This document shows positions 8,110 to 18,110 of a stretch of 64,000 bases of DNA, in pieces (position 1 is the first letter of the stretch; each line of letters begins with the position of its first letter). The stretch is from the NCBI RefSeq assembly GCF_025370875.1, contig NZ_JAMXFD010000003.1, positions 120,784-184,783 of the forward strand, read 5' to 3'. Under the pieces are notes generated by a model, which searched no databases, was not told the origin of the DNA, and saw only the letters and a list, made by a program, of their open reading frames with translations. Origin of the DNA: Laspinema palackyanum D2c (lineage in GTDB: Bacteria; Cyanobacteriota; Cyanobacteriia; Cyanobacteriales; Laspinemataceae). Made by a program: the position numbers and the translations under genes.

Positions 8110-8676
8110 TTATTGCGGTTTATCAAAGCGCCGCATTAAATAGGCGACGCCGAAATCGCCATTGGGGTGTTGTTCGAGAACTTCCGCGAGTTGGAAGACC
8201 ATTTCTGCCACTTCTGGGCCTAATTTGTCGATGGTGGCATCGCGTTCTTTTTCGGATTGAAGGATCGATCGCACTCGGGCTTGCCATTCCCCCGAAAAAA
8301 TCTGTTCTAGGCTATCATGGAGTTCTAGTTCTTCGAGGATTTCCCATTCCCCGCGATCGCACCAGAACCCGCCACAACTGGGACAGCGTTCCACATAGAA
8401 CGGGTTTTTTGCCATCACTTTGGAACGGGAAAGGTAGCGATTACATTCCGGACATAATCCTGCTTTCATGTCCGTCTCAGGGGGAATGAAGTCTCTGCCG
8501 ACTTCGCGAGTCACATAAGTTGGGGGAATCATCTGCCGACGTTGCTGCGATCGCCAGGGCTCGTAGTCCGTTGAGGAAATCCAACTGCCTTGACAATCCA
8601 CACAGTGCTTGACGGGGAGATCCCCGGACAAAAATCCATCGACTAGGGTCTCATTCTTATCTTTTGGGCATTGCAT
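8110..8676 (-). CDS. Zinc-ribbon protein (zf-TFIIB family)
   Basis: 188 residues with two zinc ribbons. The N-terminal one has CPKD...CVDC with QGSWIS (about 3-35). The second has LCPECNRYL...ERCPSCGGFWCDRGEWE (about 75-115), the characteristic zf-TFIIB pattern. Such proteins are widespread in cyanobacteria but their role is not established; they may bind nucleic acid or proteins. The C-terminal part is acidic and helical. The gene stands alone, and its stop codon abuts repeat cluster B. Confidence 0.75.
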   Translation of the reverse strand: MQCPKDKNETLVDGFLSGDLPVKHCVDCQGSWISSTDYEPWRSQQRRQMIPPTYVTREVGRDFIPPETDMKAGLCPECNRYLSRSKVMAKNPFYVERCPSCGGFWCDRGEWEILEELELHDSLEQIFSGEWQARVRSILQSEKERDATIDKLGPEVAEMVFQLAEVLEQHPNGDFGVAYLMRRFDKPQ

Positions 8677-8787
8677 TGCTCTTTCTTTCCCGGTTACACC
8701 TTCAAAAATGGGACTTGGAATGAATTGGGGCTAGACAATCCAGAATTGGGGAGGGCAAATCCGGACCTTAACCCTGGCCCCTGAAAC

Positions 8788-9159
8788 TTAATTCGGGGCG
8801 GGGATCGACAAAATGGCTTCGCAGTAGCCGATGCAACTCTTCAGGCGATCGCGGACAGCAATCCAACGCCGCTCAAGAGTCTGCGCTTGTCGAGCCGAAC
8901 CTAAAAACATCACGTCATTTACCAATAACCGGATCTGCTTATGCAGTTCCGTCTGAAACGACTGCACCAGGGACACCATACCCGGGTCTAGCTCCTCCAT
9001 CCCTAAGCTCAAGATTTGAGCCTGAAAAATTTGTTGCATTTCAAGTGTACTGGCTCGCACCGTCGCTTGATCCGGATTCGGTGTATTGGCCATTTCCGTC
9101 AATTGCTTTAGTGCTTGCATCAAATTTTGATAACACTGGACATGAACATCCGGCAGCAT
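8788..9159 (-). CDS. patD: PatD-like protein (heterocyst frequency control family)
   Basis: 123-residue, mainly helical soluble protein beginning MLPDVHVQCYQNLMQAL. Its length and start resemble the cyanobacterial PatD family, which affects heterocyst frequency in Anabaena. The identification rests on recalled family resemblance rather than a catalytic motif, so it is moderate. No heterocyst-specific genes are seen near it; the family also occurs in strains without heterocysts. It is divergent from the (p)ppGpp synthetase gene, with a 262-bp shared upstream region. Confidence 0.5.
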   Translation of the reverse strand: MLPDVHVQCYQNLMQALKQLTEMANTPNPDQATVRASTLEMQQIFQAQILSLGMEELDPGMVSLVQSFQTELHKQIRLLVNDVMFLGSARQAQTLERRWIAVRDRLKSCIGYCEAILSIPAPN

Positions 9160-9421
9160 AAGTTGAAGAAATTTGTCTATATTAATAAAGTAGGCAATCC
9201 GTACAATTTAATAAAACTTTAACTTAGATATAAATTGCAAGCCTGAGCGATGCAGAGTCTCTTGCCCGGTATGTATTCTGGCCCAGAGGGCAAGAGGGAC
9301 CCTGCACCCTCAGCCAGTATCTCCTTATTTCAGGTGTTTCTGTATCTGAAGATACAATAAATGCCCTAAAATTGATAAATCTTCTCAAGCCCACCCCATT
9401 ATTAATCCTTCAGACAGTCTT

Positions 9422-11686
9422 ATGATTATGAACCCCGTTGCTCCAACCTGCTCCTTTGATGTCGAGATTCCCGAATGGCTGCAAACCTGCTTAATCTCCT
9501 ATAACGACTCTCCAGACTCAGCCTATCCAGACCTATCCCAGAACGATAACTCCCTGATCTGTCGCGCCTTTGAATTTGCCTATCAACTCCATGAATGTCA
9601 GCGGCGCAAATCCGGCGAACCTTATATCATCCATCCGATCGCCGTTGCCGGACTCCTGCGGGAACTCGGTGGCAGCAGTGCCATGATTGCCGCTGGGTTT
9701 TTGCATGATGTCGTCGAAGATACCGAAGTTACCTTAGAAGAAATCGAAGAACGCTTCGGGGAAGAAGTCCGCCAACTCGTCGAAGGCGTCACCAAACTCT
9801 CCAAATTTAACTTTTCCAGCAAAACCGAAAGGCAAGCAGAGAACTTCCGCAGGATGTTTCTGGCAATGGCTAAAGATATCCGAGTAATCGTCGTGAAACT
9901 CGCCGATCGCCTGCATAATATGCGAACCCTAGAGTCCCTCGCCGATGTCAAGCGACAGCGCATCGCCCTGGAAACCCGCGAAATCTTTGCACCCCTAGCC
10001 AATCGTCTGGGGATCGGGCGGTTTAAATGGGAACTGGAAGACTTAGCCTTTAAATATCTCGAACCCGAATCCTACCGCCAGATGCAGGATCTCGTCGCCG
10101 AAAAACGGATCGACCGCGAAACCCGCCTGAATAAAGTCACCGAAACCCTGCGAATGCGCTTGGAAGAACTGGGGATCGGTTGCACCGAAGTCAGTGGACG
10201 TCCCAAGCATCTGTACGGGATCTATCAAAAAATGCAGCGCCAGAACAAAAAATTTGAAGAAATATACGACGTCGCAGCGGTGAGAATTCTCGTCCAAAAA
10301 AGCGAAGAATGCTACCGAGCCCTGGCGATCGCTCATGATGCCTTCCGTCCGCTACCCGGTCGATTCAAAGACTATATCGGTCTACCTAAACCCAACCGCT
10401 ATCAATCCTTGCATACCGTCGTCCTCGGACCCACAGGCAGGCCCATTGAAGTGCAAATCCGCACCGTAGAAATGCATCACGTTGCCGAGTACGGGATCGC
10501 AGCCCACTGGAAATATAAAGAAACCGGCTCCAGCCACAGTAAACTTAATAACGATGATGAGAAATTTACTTGGTTACGGCAGCTATTGGAATGGCAAAGT
10601 GACCTCAAAGATGCTCAAGAATATCTCGAAAATGTTAAGGATAATTTATTCGATGAAGATGTCTATGTCTTCACCCCTCAAGGGGATTTAATCTCTCTAA
10701 AACAAGGGGCAACACCCGTGGATTTTGCCTATCGAATTCATACAGAAGTCGGCAACCATTGTGCTGGGGCGCGGGTGAATGAGCGATTGGTTACTTTGGA
10801 TACGCCCTTAAATAATGGGGATATCGTCGAGATTCTCACTCAGAAAAATTGTCATCCGAGTTTAGATTGGCTGAATTTCGCCATTACGACAACAGCGAAA
10901 ACCCGAATTCGCCAGTGGTACAAGCGATCGCATCGCGATGAGAATGTCCAACGGGGTCGGGATATGTTGGAAAAAGAATTGGGCAAAAATGGATTTGAAT
11001 CCTTGCTCAAATCGGAACAAATGCTGCAAGTGGCTCAACGCTGCAATTACCACAGTGTGGAGGATTTACTCGCCGCAGTCGGCTATGGAGAACTCACCAT
11101 CAATCAAGTGGTCCATCGCCTGCGGGGTGAAGTCACCGATCGCCAAACCTTGGCACAGACTCAGCCCTTGTTACTGCCCGGAGTCACCGTCAGGGCCTCT
11201 CTTCCCCCAGCACAGACGAAAGGGAAACACCCGATCGCCGGAGTCGAGGGATTAGTTTATCATCTGGCTCGATGTTGTACACCGATCCCCGGAGAAGCCA
11301 TTATTGGGATTGTCACCCTGGGAGATCGGGGGATTTCCATTCACCGCCAAGGCTGTTCCAACGTTCACGGGATTCCCGGCGATCGCCTCGTCCCCGTCAA
11401 CTGGAATCCCACGGATTGCTCCGAGGGTCGTCCTCAAAGCTATCCCGTTGAGATTTCAATCCAAGTGCTCGATCGCGTCGGGGTACTCAACGACATTTTG
11501 TCTCGATTGAAAGATAACAATGTCAACGTCCGCAGCGCCAACGTGAAAACTTATATGGGTAAACCAGCAACCATCGAACTGGGGATCGATATTTGCGATC
11601 ACCACCAACTCGAACGCACCTTTAACCAAATTCGACAAATCAGCGATGTGCTGAATCTGCGACGCCTGAGCAATGTTGCGGATTAA
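9422..11686 (+). CDS. spoT: Bifunctional (p)ppGpp synthase/hydrolase (RelA/SpoT homologue)
   Basis: 754 residues in the classic long Rel order. The HD hydrolase domain has HDVVEDT near residue 98 and LADRLHNMRTL. The synthetase domain has RPKHLYGIYQKM and later GRPIEVQIRT. The TGS domain is about 405-465 and the C-terminal ACT domain about 670-750. The intact HD residues suggest that it both makes and degrades the alarmone (p)ppGpp, as single Rel proteins do. ATG codons at 9422 and 9428 are both possible starts; no strong ribosome binding site separates them. Confidence 0.95.
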   Translation: MIMNPVAPTCSFDVEIPEWLQTCLISYNDSPDSAYPDLSQNDNSLICRAFEFAYQLHECQRRKSGEPYIIHPIAVAGLLRELGGSSAMIAAGFLHDVVEDTEVTLEEIEERFGEEVRQLVEGVTKLSKFNFSSKTERQAENFRRMFLAMAKDIRVIVVKLADRLHNMRTLESLADVKRQRIALETREIFAPLANRLGIGRFKWELEDLAFKYLEPESYRQMQDLVAEKRIDRETRLNKVTETLRMRLEELGIGCTEVSGRPKHLYGIYQKMQRQNKKFEEIYDVAAVRILVQKSEECYRALAIAHDAFRPLPGRFKDYIGLPKPNRYQSLHTVVLGPTGRPIEVQIRTVEMHHVAEYGIAAHWKYKETGSSHSKLNNDDEKFTWLRQLLEWQSDLKDAQEYLENVKDNLFDEDVYVFTPQGDLISLKQGATPVDFAYRIHTEVGNHCAGARVNERLVTLDTPLNNGDIVEILTQKNCHPSLDWLNFAITTTAKTRIRQWYKRSHRDENVQRGRDMLEKELGKNGFESLLKSEQMLQVAQRCNYHSVEDLLAAVGYGELTINQVVHRLRGEVTDRQTLAQTQPLLLPGVTVRASLPPAQTKGKHPIAGVEGLVYHLARCCTPIPGEAIIGIVTLGDRGISIHRQGCSNVHGIPGDRLVPVNWNPTDCSEGRPQSYPVEISIQVLDRVGVLNDILSRLKDNNVNVRSANVKTYMGKPATIELGIDICDHHQLERTFNQIRQISDVLNLRRLSNVAD

Positions 11687-11787
11687 CTCAGAGCGATCGG
11701 TCCGATGTGGGTATAGATCTCCGCCGTGGGAGACTCTATATTCGGGAGAATGCCATAAAGGGGACGATTGCGGACCCCGATTTGGTC

Positions 11788-12816
11788 TCAGGACCTCTGA
11801 GATTCGTGTTTAATCCCTTGGGCGATCGCGCGATCGATTAACTCGCATCCCTGGGCCACTGACTCCACCCGGGCCAACTGATCCCGTAGCTCTCCGGCAC
11901 CGTAAAACCCTTTCACATACCAAGTCAAATGCTTTCGCGCCTGTTGCACTCCGCGATCGCCTTTGTACTCCCACAACCCGCGTAAATGCTCCTTCGCACA
12001 TTCCAATCGCTCAATCGGGGTAGGTGCAGACAACTCCTCCCCAGTTTTCAGGAAATGGTCAATCTCTCCCACTAAAAACGGATACCCCAAGGTCCCCCGG
12101 GAACACATCACCCCATCCGCCCCTGTTTCCTCCAAACAGCGCACCGCCATTTCCACCGAAAAAATATCCCCATTCCCAATCACCGGAATCGAAAGCACCT
12201 CTTTAACTCGTCGAATCCACTCCCACTTGGCACTGCCATGATATCCTTGGTCCCGAGTCCGACCATGAATGGTAATCATCGCCGCACCCGCATCCTCCAT
12301 TCCCTTGGCAAAGTCAAGGATATTAATCTCCTGATCCGACCAACCAATGCGGGTTTTCACCGTCACGGGGACGGATACCGCTTTGACTACTGCACGGACG
12401 ATCGCCTCGGCAGTTTTGGGGTCCCGTAACAACGAAGAACCCCCGCCATTTTTGGTAATTTTATTCACCGGACAGCCCATATTAATATCAATGGTATCGG
12501 CCCCTTCTGCCACCGCCATCACTGCCGCCTCCGCTAAGAAATCTGGGCGACAGTCAAAGAGTTGAATACTAATCGGACGTTCATTGGGGTCCACTTCCAT
12601 AATTTTAGGAACTTCCCGCAGATAGTGCAAACTGCTCGCTTGCACCATTTCAGTGTACATCATCGAGTCTGGCGCGTAGCGACGGACCAGACGACGAAAG
12701 ACTAAATCTGTCACGCCAGATAGGGGGGATTGCAAGACCCGACTTTTAACCGTAACCTGACCAATTTTTAGGGGAGTTGCTAGTTTTTTTTGCAATTCAG
12801 GAGAAAGAACGGGCAT
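11788..12816 (-). CDS. dusB: tRNA-dihydrouridine synthase
   Basis: FMN-dependent reductase that makes dihydrouridine in tRNA D-loops. The ATG at 12816 gives 342 residues starting MPVLSPELQK; a GTG at 12837 would add seven residues. The TIM-barrel motifs are LQSPLSGVTD at the start, DINMGCPVNKI with the catalytic cysteine, and ITIHGRTRDQ and IPVIGNGDI for FMN binding. The helical C-terminal RNA-binding domain contains RKHLTWYVKG. The gene stands alone and converges on the rel gene. Confidence 0.9.
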   Translation of the reverse strand: MPVLSPELQKKLATPLKIGQVTVKSRVLQSPLSGVTDLVFRRLVRRYAPDSMMYTEMVQASSLHYLREVPKIMEVDPNERPISIQLFDCRPDFLAEAAVMAVAEGADTIDINMGCPVNKITKNGGGSSLLRDPKTAEAIVRAVVKAVSVPVTVKTRIGWSDQEINILDFAKGMEDAGAAMITIHGRTRDQGYHGSAKWEWIRRVKEVLSIPVIGNGDIFSVEMAVRCLEETGADGVMCSRGTLGYPFLVGEIDHFLKTGEELSAPTPIERLECAKEHLRGLWEYKGDRGVQQARKHLTWYVKGFYGAGELRDQLARVESVAQGCELIDRAIAQGIKHESQRS

Positions 12817-12873
12817 TGTTGAATTCCGGGTTGTCACGATTGGTTGTAAAGGAACACAGGGGTGATTGGGTCT

Positions 12874-14574
12874 TTATCGTTTGCCGAACAATCGCCTAAT
12901 TTCCCGTTCAGAAACCGCTGTTTCTTGTTGAATTTCATCACATTTTTGTTTCTTCAACAGATTAACTTGAGCTTCGGTTTCCACCCCATCAGCGACTGTC
13001 CTTAAATTGATGCCGTGGGCCATTTGGATAATGGCATTGAGAAGGGGAGCATTTTGAGTGGGATTACCAATCAAACTCCGGGATATTTTGAGACTATCCA
13101 AACCCAAATTTCCCAGATAATTCAGGGAACTTTGAACGATGCCAAATTGGGCGATGGTGAGGTGCAATCCTAGCCGTTTGAATTGGAGCAATTGAGAGCC
13201 TAGGGCATTCAGGTTTTTGGTATTGGCGATCGCCTCGGCTGGAATCTCTAATTCCAAATACCGAGGGTCGAGACCCGTACTTTTTAAAGCCTCAATTATC
13301 ATCTCGGTGATATTTACATCATTTAGCAATTGTTCCGAGATACTCGTCGAGATTCGGACCGAGAGTTTTGCCTCATTTTGCCAGAGTTTCCCCTGCTGAC
13401 AAGCGATTTGTAACATCCATTCACTCATCTGACGCACCAGTCCCACTTCTTGGGCTAAAGACATGACTTTAGCGGGGGGAATCGGTCCCAATCGCGGATG
13501 ATCCCAATAAGGGACTGCCGCAACTGACGTAATTTTTTTCTTCCGAAGATCGATGCGGGGTTGATAAAAGACTTGCAGTTGTTTTTGCTCCCAACTGCGC
13601 CGCAAATCCGAGGCGAGTTCCAACTCCTTAGCCGTATCAAATCCAAACAAGGGACGGGTATAGATTTTACAGGAATTGCCCCCGGATTGCTTGGCTTCAC
13701 CCATTGCTACCCTGGCTTGTCTGCGGAGTTCTTCCACATTGGATACAGTGGGATAAAAGGCGATGCCGATTGAGGCGGTGAGGGGAATGGATTTGCGTTC
13801 AATCGGGTAGGGTTGAGCGATTTCTTGTAATAATTTTTGGGCGATCGCTACAGCAGTTTCTTTCTCAGCCACCGGAGGTAGCACAATTCCAAACTCGTCA
13901 CCCCCCATCCGAACTGCACCGACTCCATTTAGTCGTTCAGTAAAATCCATCAGGCGGCGGGCCACCTGTTGTAAAATTAGGTCACCCTTTCCATAACTAA
14001 TAGTATCATTAATTCGAGCAAATTTATCCAACCCTAAGAGGAGGAAGGGAACAAGGGGATTTCTGCCCTGACTTTGGGCGATCGCCTCTTCCAATAAACC
14101 CTCTTTTCCCTCTAATCTGGACAAGTTCGGTAAACCCGTGAGAGAATCAAATTTTTCTAAGAGATTAAGTTGTTCTGACACTTTCTTAATCTGTTCAGTT
14201 TGCTGTCCCGTTCGTTTGAGTCTCGCTTCGATCGCCTCTAGTAATTCCTTCTTAGTAAAGGGTTTTGTCAGATAATCATCCGCCCCCAGATTCATGCCTT
14301 GACGCACATCGGAACGATCACCCTTTGCCGTCAAAAAAATCAAGGGAATATTGACGGTATTCGGATCCGCTCTTAATGCTTGTAATACCCCATACCCATC
14401 GAGTTCGGGCATCATAATATCACAGATAATCAGATCGAACCCCTCGGATTTTGCCAGTTCAACCCCTTCCCGTCCATTGGTAGCCCCACTTCCTTCAAAA
14501 TCTTCAGCTTCCAGAAAATCGAGGATGTTATTCAGAATTTCCGCTGTATCTTCAATGACTAATATTTTGCTCAT
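12874..14574 (-). CDS. Response regulator with GGDEF and degenerate EAL domains
   Basis: 566 residues: REC domain (about 1-120) with acidic pocket E8/D9 and phospho-acceptor D52 in CDIMMPELDG; GGDEF domain (about 140-305) with an intact RMGGDEFGIV active site; EAL-type domain (about 320-550). The EAL domain is probably inactive: the signature position reads AAVPYW, the DDFG-type motif reads AQFGIVQSSL, and LKIDR reads LKISR, while ADGVETEAQ remains. The expected net activity is c-di-GMP synthesis controlled by phosphorylation, with the EAL part a possible sensor. No histidine kinase is adjacent. Confidence 0.9.
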   Translation of the reverse strand: MSKILVIEDTAEILNNILDFLEAEDFEGSGATNGREGVELAKSEGFDLIICDIMMPELDGYGVLQALRADPNTVNIPLIFLTAKGDRSDVRQGMNLGADDYLTKPFTKKELLEAIEARLKRTGQQTEQIKKVSEQLNLLEKFDSLTGLPNLSRLEGKEGLLEEAIAQSQGRNPLVPFLLLGLDKFARINDTISYGKGDLILQQVARRLMDFTERLNGVGAVRMGGDEFGIVLPPVAEKETAVAIAQKLLQEIAQPYPIERKSIPLTASIGIAFYPTVSNVEELRRQARVAMGEAKQSGGNSCKIYTRPLFGFDTAKELELASDLRRSWEQKQLQVFYQPRIDLRKKKITSVAAVPYWDHPRLGPIPPAKVMSLAQEVGLVRQMSEWMLQIACQQGKLWQNEAKLSVRISTSISEQLLNDVNITEMIIEALKSTGLDPRYLELEIPAEAIANTKNLNALGSQLLQFKRLGLHLTIAQFGIVQSSLNYLGNLGLDSLKISRSLIGNPTQNAPLLNAIIQMAHGINLRTVADGVETEAQVNLLKKQKCDEIQQETAVSEREIRRLFGKR

Positions 14575-15414
14575 ACCCTTTCTATTTAAGACAATCGCTT
14601 ATTCCTAAAGCAGTGTTTTGGGCAAAATTGCCTTGATTATTGCTAACTTACACCCCGACTTGAAGCAAATGGCAGACATCCTTTCAGTTTCACCGCTTGA
14701 TTAATGCTTAAGGATTCTCGGCCTGACTTTCCAGTTTATTATAGAATAAAGTTCTGGGCTCGGCAGTGAGTTAGAGTTACTAATTTTTCCAAAAAGACTG
14801 ACCCCCGCTTGATTGCTGATTGAGACGAGTTATGCTCTTTGGCAGTAAGCGGTTCGCTATTTAAATTGTGTACTCTTAGGGAGCAAGATGTGAAGCCGGG
14901 GGACATCGCTTACGCGCATCGCGCACAGGAGAAGGGGCCAGAATCGCACATCGGAGGCTCAGGCGTCGGATCCATTGTCAGAATACTGCAAGGTTCGCTA
15001 TAGTCAAAGAATCGGCTGGCTTGTTCTCAGGCTTCCCATCCCTAGCTAGAAGTCCAGGGCCCCTCAAAAGTCCCGCCGGCGATCGCCACTCTTGCCAGAT
15101 CCGAAACCCTTCCTCTGAATAGAACCACCGCCGTCCTCCTCATCGGTCTTTTTTCTGGCAGATTCAGCGTTTAATCTGCCTTCATATTTGTTTTAGGTTT
15201 TTTCTCTGCTGAAAATTTACCCTTCTCAGTCAGAATTTAGCCAAAAATTGCCGACTAGGTGAAGAAAGGTAAAGCAAAGAAGATGCAAAGAAGGTGTGAA
15301 AGAAAAATGCCTATCCAGCGATCCCCTCACCGATTGCGGAACGGAGAGAACCGCTATTGTAGCTAGCGATATCAAAGCATATCCATCCATGCACTCACCA
15401 GGAGCATCATTGTC
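14575..15414. other. Long intergenic region without a recognised gene
   Basis: 840 bp between two divergent genes. I find no convincing ORF, tRNA or terminator. Within it GGTTCGCTAT occurs twice (near 14848 and 14992). The 79-codon minus-strand frame at 15226-15465 overlaps the start of the next gene and is rejected. The region presumably holds both upstream promoters. Confidence 0.4.
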
Positions 15415-16023
15415 ATGCCAAATCAAGCCCGTGATCTCGAATGTGGAGAATATTCTCCATCTCATCTGGAGTTAGAACTCTTAGATCTACTAACCCAAAC
15501 CGAAGTTCCTTATCCTTGGAACCCGAGTGCGATCGAAGCGGAGGCTTATTTTGCCAGCGTCGAAGCGGCTGAAGCCCCCTTGTGGTTGGATGACGAAGCC
15601 GACTTCGCACCCCAAGCACAAACAGCGATCGCCGCTTTCGAGAGACTCTGGTCCGCCAATCCCTCGGAAACCTCCGCAGTGGAGAGCGTTAGAGCTACTT
15701 TACTGCAAAAGTTTGGGACACAAGTTCCTTCGGACTGGTTAGAGGCGATCGCCCAACGCGCTCAAACCCTAACCTCGACCACAACCCCGATGGCTCAACG
15801 ATTAGTCCAATGTGTCAGCGAACTGCTGCCGCAATGGACCCCGGAAGATTTACAGGTTTTAGCCCGACCCTTTGCCTACGCTATGCGAGGCGAATCCCTC
15901 GACTCTACGGTAACCACCATGAGCGAGAAAACCTGGTCAAACTTATCGGAGATTGAAAAAGCCCGCCTAAGTTTGGCGATCGCCCGTTATGCCGTCTCTG
16001 AATTAGAAAATTTTTCGGCATAA
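15415..16023 (+). CDS. Hypothetical acidic protein upstream of CHAT-FHA gene
   Basis: 202 residues, no signal peptide or membrane segment. The N-terminal 70 residues are acidic and rich in Glu, Ala and Leu; the remainder is predicted helical. HIP1 sites inside the frame and codon use like the neighbours support a real gene. I do not recognise a family. It precedes the CHAT-FHA gene in the same direction with a 332-bp gap, so co-transcription is possible but not shown. Confidence 0.65.
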   Translation: MPNQARDLECGEYSPSHLELELLDLLTQTEVPYPWNPSAIEAEAYFASVEAAEAPLWLDDEADFAPQAQTAIAAFERLWSANPSETSAVESVRATLLQKFGTQVPSDWLEAIAQRAQTLTSTTTPMAQRLVQCVSELLPQWTPEDLQVLARPFAYAMRGESLDSTVTTMSEKTWSNLSEIEKARLSLAIARYAVSELENFSA

Positions 16024-16355
16024 ATCACCGGGGGTGTTATTTTAATAACCTTGCACTCAACTTTAATTCAGGGTCAACACTTTCTTAATGGGATGGCAAC
16101 CTCATTGTGCCAAGCATTCCCATTGCTTCAACCGATTAGCTGGTTCAGCATCTCGGGAAGGAGTCTTGATAATCGGTGTATCCCCCGCGATCAATCACCT
16201 TGATAGGGTTAATCCAAACACTGGATCACACTATTTCATACAAAGGGCGGGGGATATTGCTGTAATCCCGAGCGAATATCCCTCAATGTAACATCATCAC
16301 CCCAGAACAGATACACTGGTTAAAAGCCCCTTTCACATTAGAGCCAGTGTTCTGA
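16024..16355. other. Intergenic region
   Basis: 332 bp. A short palindrome GTTATTTTAATAAC lies just after the upstream stop codon. A 67-codon frame at 16088-16291 has no recognisable content. Nothing else is seen. Confidence 0.4.
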
Positions 16356-18011
16356 ATGTCTTGGTCTGAGATTCCTTGCCTGAGCATCGCGATCGCGCCC
16401 TTAAATACCAACTCTGATGCAAAACACTTTGCCATCTGGGTTCTCAAAGCCCCCTATCCCGGTGGCTATGTTCATTATGACTGTCCCTGGCCCGATAGCC
16501 TCACCCAAACCTGGCAAGCGTGGCATCAGCTATTTTCCCTACAGCCCTTGCCCTCAGTCTGGAATCTGCTGCCTTCATCCCAAGACAATGCCTTGTCCCT
16601 GCTCAACCCCAGCAGCAGTAAGTCTCCAGCCAGTTACAGTGCTCGCCTGATGCAGCAGTTAGGACTCCAGCTTTGGGATTGGCTATTTGGGGAGGCGCTT
16701 CAAAATAGCTACGCCCAAAGCATGGGGATCGCAATGGGTCAGGACCGACCTCTGCGGATCCAGTTAGAAATTCGGGACCCCGAACTGATCGCGTTGCCTT
16801 GGGAACTGATGCAACCCCGTCCGGGTAAACCCACCATTTGCCTCAATCCCCAATTACGATTTAGCCGGACGACCAGTGATGTAGACCCCCTAGCGATTCG
16901 TTGCACCGCGCAAGCTTTAAAAATTTTATTAGTCTTAGGGGAAGAAGTCGAAACCCCCGGTGATTCCTCCCAACCGGAAAACCGCCTGCAACTGCAAAAA
17001 GAAGCGAATGCCTTAGCGCAGGTCCTGGAACAGAGCGATCGCAACCGTCAAGGCAGTGACAATATCCTGCCGGTATCTTGCCATGTAGATACCTTAATCC
17101 AACCCACACCCAGTGAACTAATCGAAACTCTGGAAACGGGAAATTATAATATTTTCTTCTATGCAGGTCACGGCATCTGTGCGCCTGCGGGGGGTCAGTT
17201 ATTATTAAGAACGGGAACTCCCCTGAGTGGGACGGAATTGGCTCAAGTGCTGGTCCGCTCAGAAGTGACTTTAGCGCTGTTTAATGCTTGTTGGGGTGCT
17301 CAAAGCGATCGCCAGAATGAACAAGCGATTCCGCGCAGTAGTCTCGCCGAGGTCCTGATTCATCATGGCGTCCCGGCAGTATTGGGAATGCGCGACTCGA
17401 TTACTGATGAAGAGGCGTTAAGTTTTATTCAAGCTTTTACCAGCGCCTTGGCGGACCGAATGTCTATCGATCGCGCTGTGGCAGTCGCCCGACAACAGTT
17501 ATTAACGGTTTATAAATTTAATCAACCCGCCTGGACCTTGCCGGTCCTTTATATGCATCCGGAGTTTAATGGGGAATTAATCCAACCCCTGGATTATCTG
17601 GAGACGGAACTCCCGGAGAACACGCCTTCGGGGATTCGGCCTTTAATTAGTCTGGCTTATTTGCGATCGCTCGATATCAGCAATCAAGTCTGGCCGATTC
17701 GCGGGGGCCTCATGCGCGTGGGGCGTCGGTCTCAGAATGACCTCGTGATTCAGGAACGGTGGGTTTCCCAACGACACGCCGAAATTTTTTATCGGGATAT
17801 GTCTGGGACAGGTTCGGTCCCCGCTTATTTTCTGCGGGACTTTTCTCGGTATGGAACCTTAATTAAAAGTAGTGATGGCTGGCAAAAAGTCCACCATCAG
17901 GAAGTGAAGTTAGAATCAGGAATTTTACTCAAATTTGGCAGTTCCCAGGGTCAAACGTTAGAGTTTGCCATTGATGAATGGCAAACTCATGACACCGGAG
18001 AAAAGGGATAA
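16356..18011 (+). CDS. CHAT protease domain fused to an FHA domain
   Basis: 551 residues. The N-terminal region (1-180) contains the IRDPELIALPWELMQP segment seen in many cyanobacterial CHAT proteins. The CHAT core has the presumed catalytic pair H272 in YAGHG and C312 in LFNACWG. The C-terminal FHA domain (about 445-540) shows GRRSQND (456-462), SQRHAEI (471-477) and RDFSRYGTLI, the phosphothreonine-binding signature. Inference: phosphorylated partners may recruit or activate the caspase-like protease. Start chosen at the ATG giving the conserved N-terminus. A strong terminator follows 50 bp downstream. Confidence 0.85.
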   Translation: MSWSEIPCLSIAIAPLNTNSDAKHFAIWVLKAPYPGGYVHYDCPWPDSLTQTWQAWHQLFSLQPLPSVWNLLPSSQDNALSLLNPSSSKSPASYSARLMQQLGLQLWDWLFGEALQNSYAQSMGIAMGQDRPLRIQLEIRDPELIALPWELMQPRPGKPTICLNPQLRFSRTTSDVDPLAIRCTAQALKILLVLGEEVETPGDSSQPENRLQLQKEANALAQVLEQSDRNRQGSDNILPVSCHVDTLIQPTPSELIETLETGNYNIFFYAGHGICAPAGGQLLLRTGTPLSGTELAQVLVRSEVTLALFNACWGAQSDRQNEQAIPRSSLAEVLIHHGVPAVLGMRDSITDEEALSFIQAFTSALADRMSIDRAVAVARQQLLTVYKFNQPAWTLPVLYMHPEFNGELIQPLDYLETELPENTPSGIRPLISLAYLRSLDISNQVWPIRGGLMRVGRRSQNDLVIQERWVSQRHAEIFYRDMSGTGSVPAYFLRDFSRYGTLIKSSDGWQKVHHQEVKLESGILLKFGSSQGQTLEFAIDEWQTHDTGEKG

Positions 18012-18062
18012 GATAAACATCCCATCCGCTTCTCAAGCATCAGTACAAGTGTAGAAATCAAT

Positions 18063-18095
18063 AAAAACCCCCAGCCTTTAGGCTGGGGGTTTTTA
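18063..18095. terminator. Bidirectional intrinsic terminator
   Basis: Perfect stem ACCCCCAGCC/GGCTGGGGGT with a TTTA loop, flanked by AAAAA on the left and TTTTT on the right, so it can work on both strands. It closes the CHAT-FHA gene on the plus strand. Confidence 0.95.
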
Positions 18096-18110
18096 TTGAC
18101 CTAAAATGTG

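Noticed and set aside
15226-15465. 79-codon minus-strand ORF
   Set aside because: Overlaps the start of the 202-residue plus-strand gene and shows no family features.
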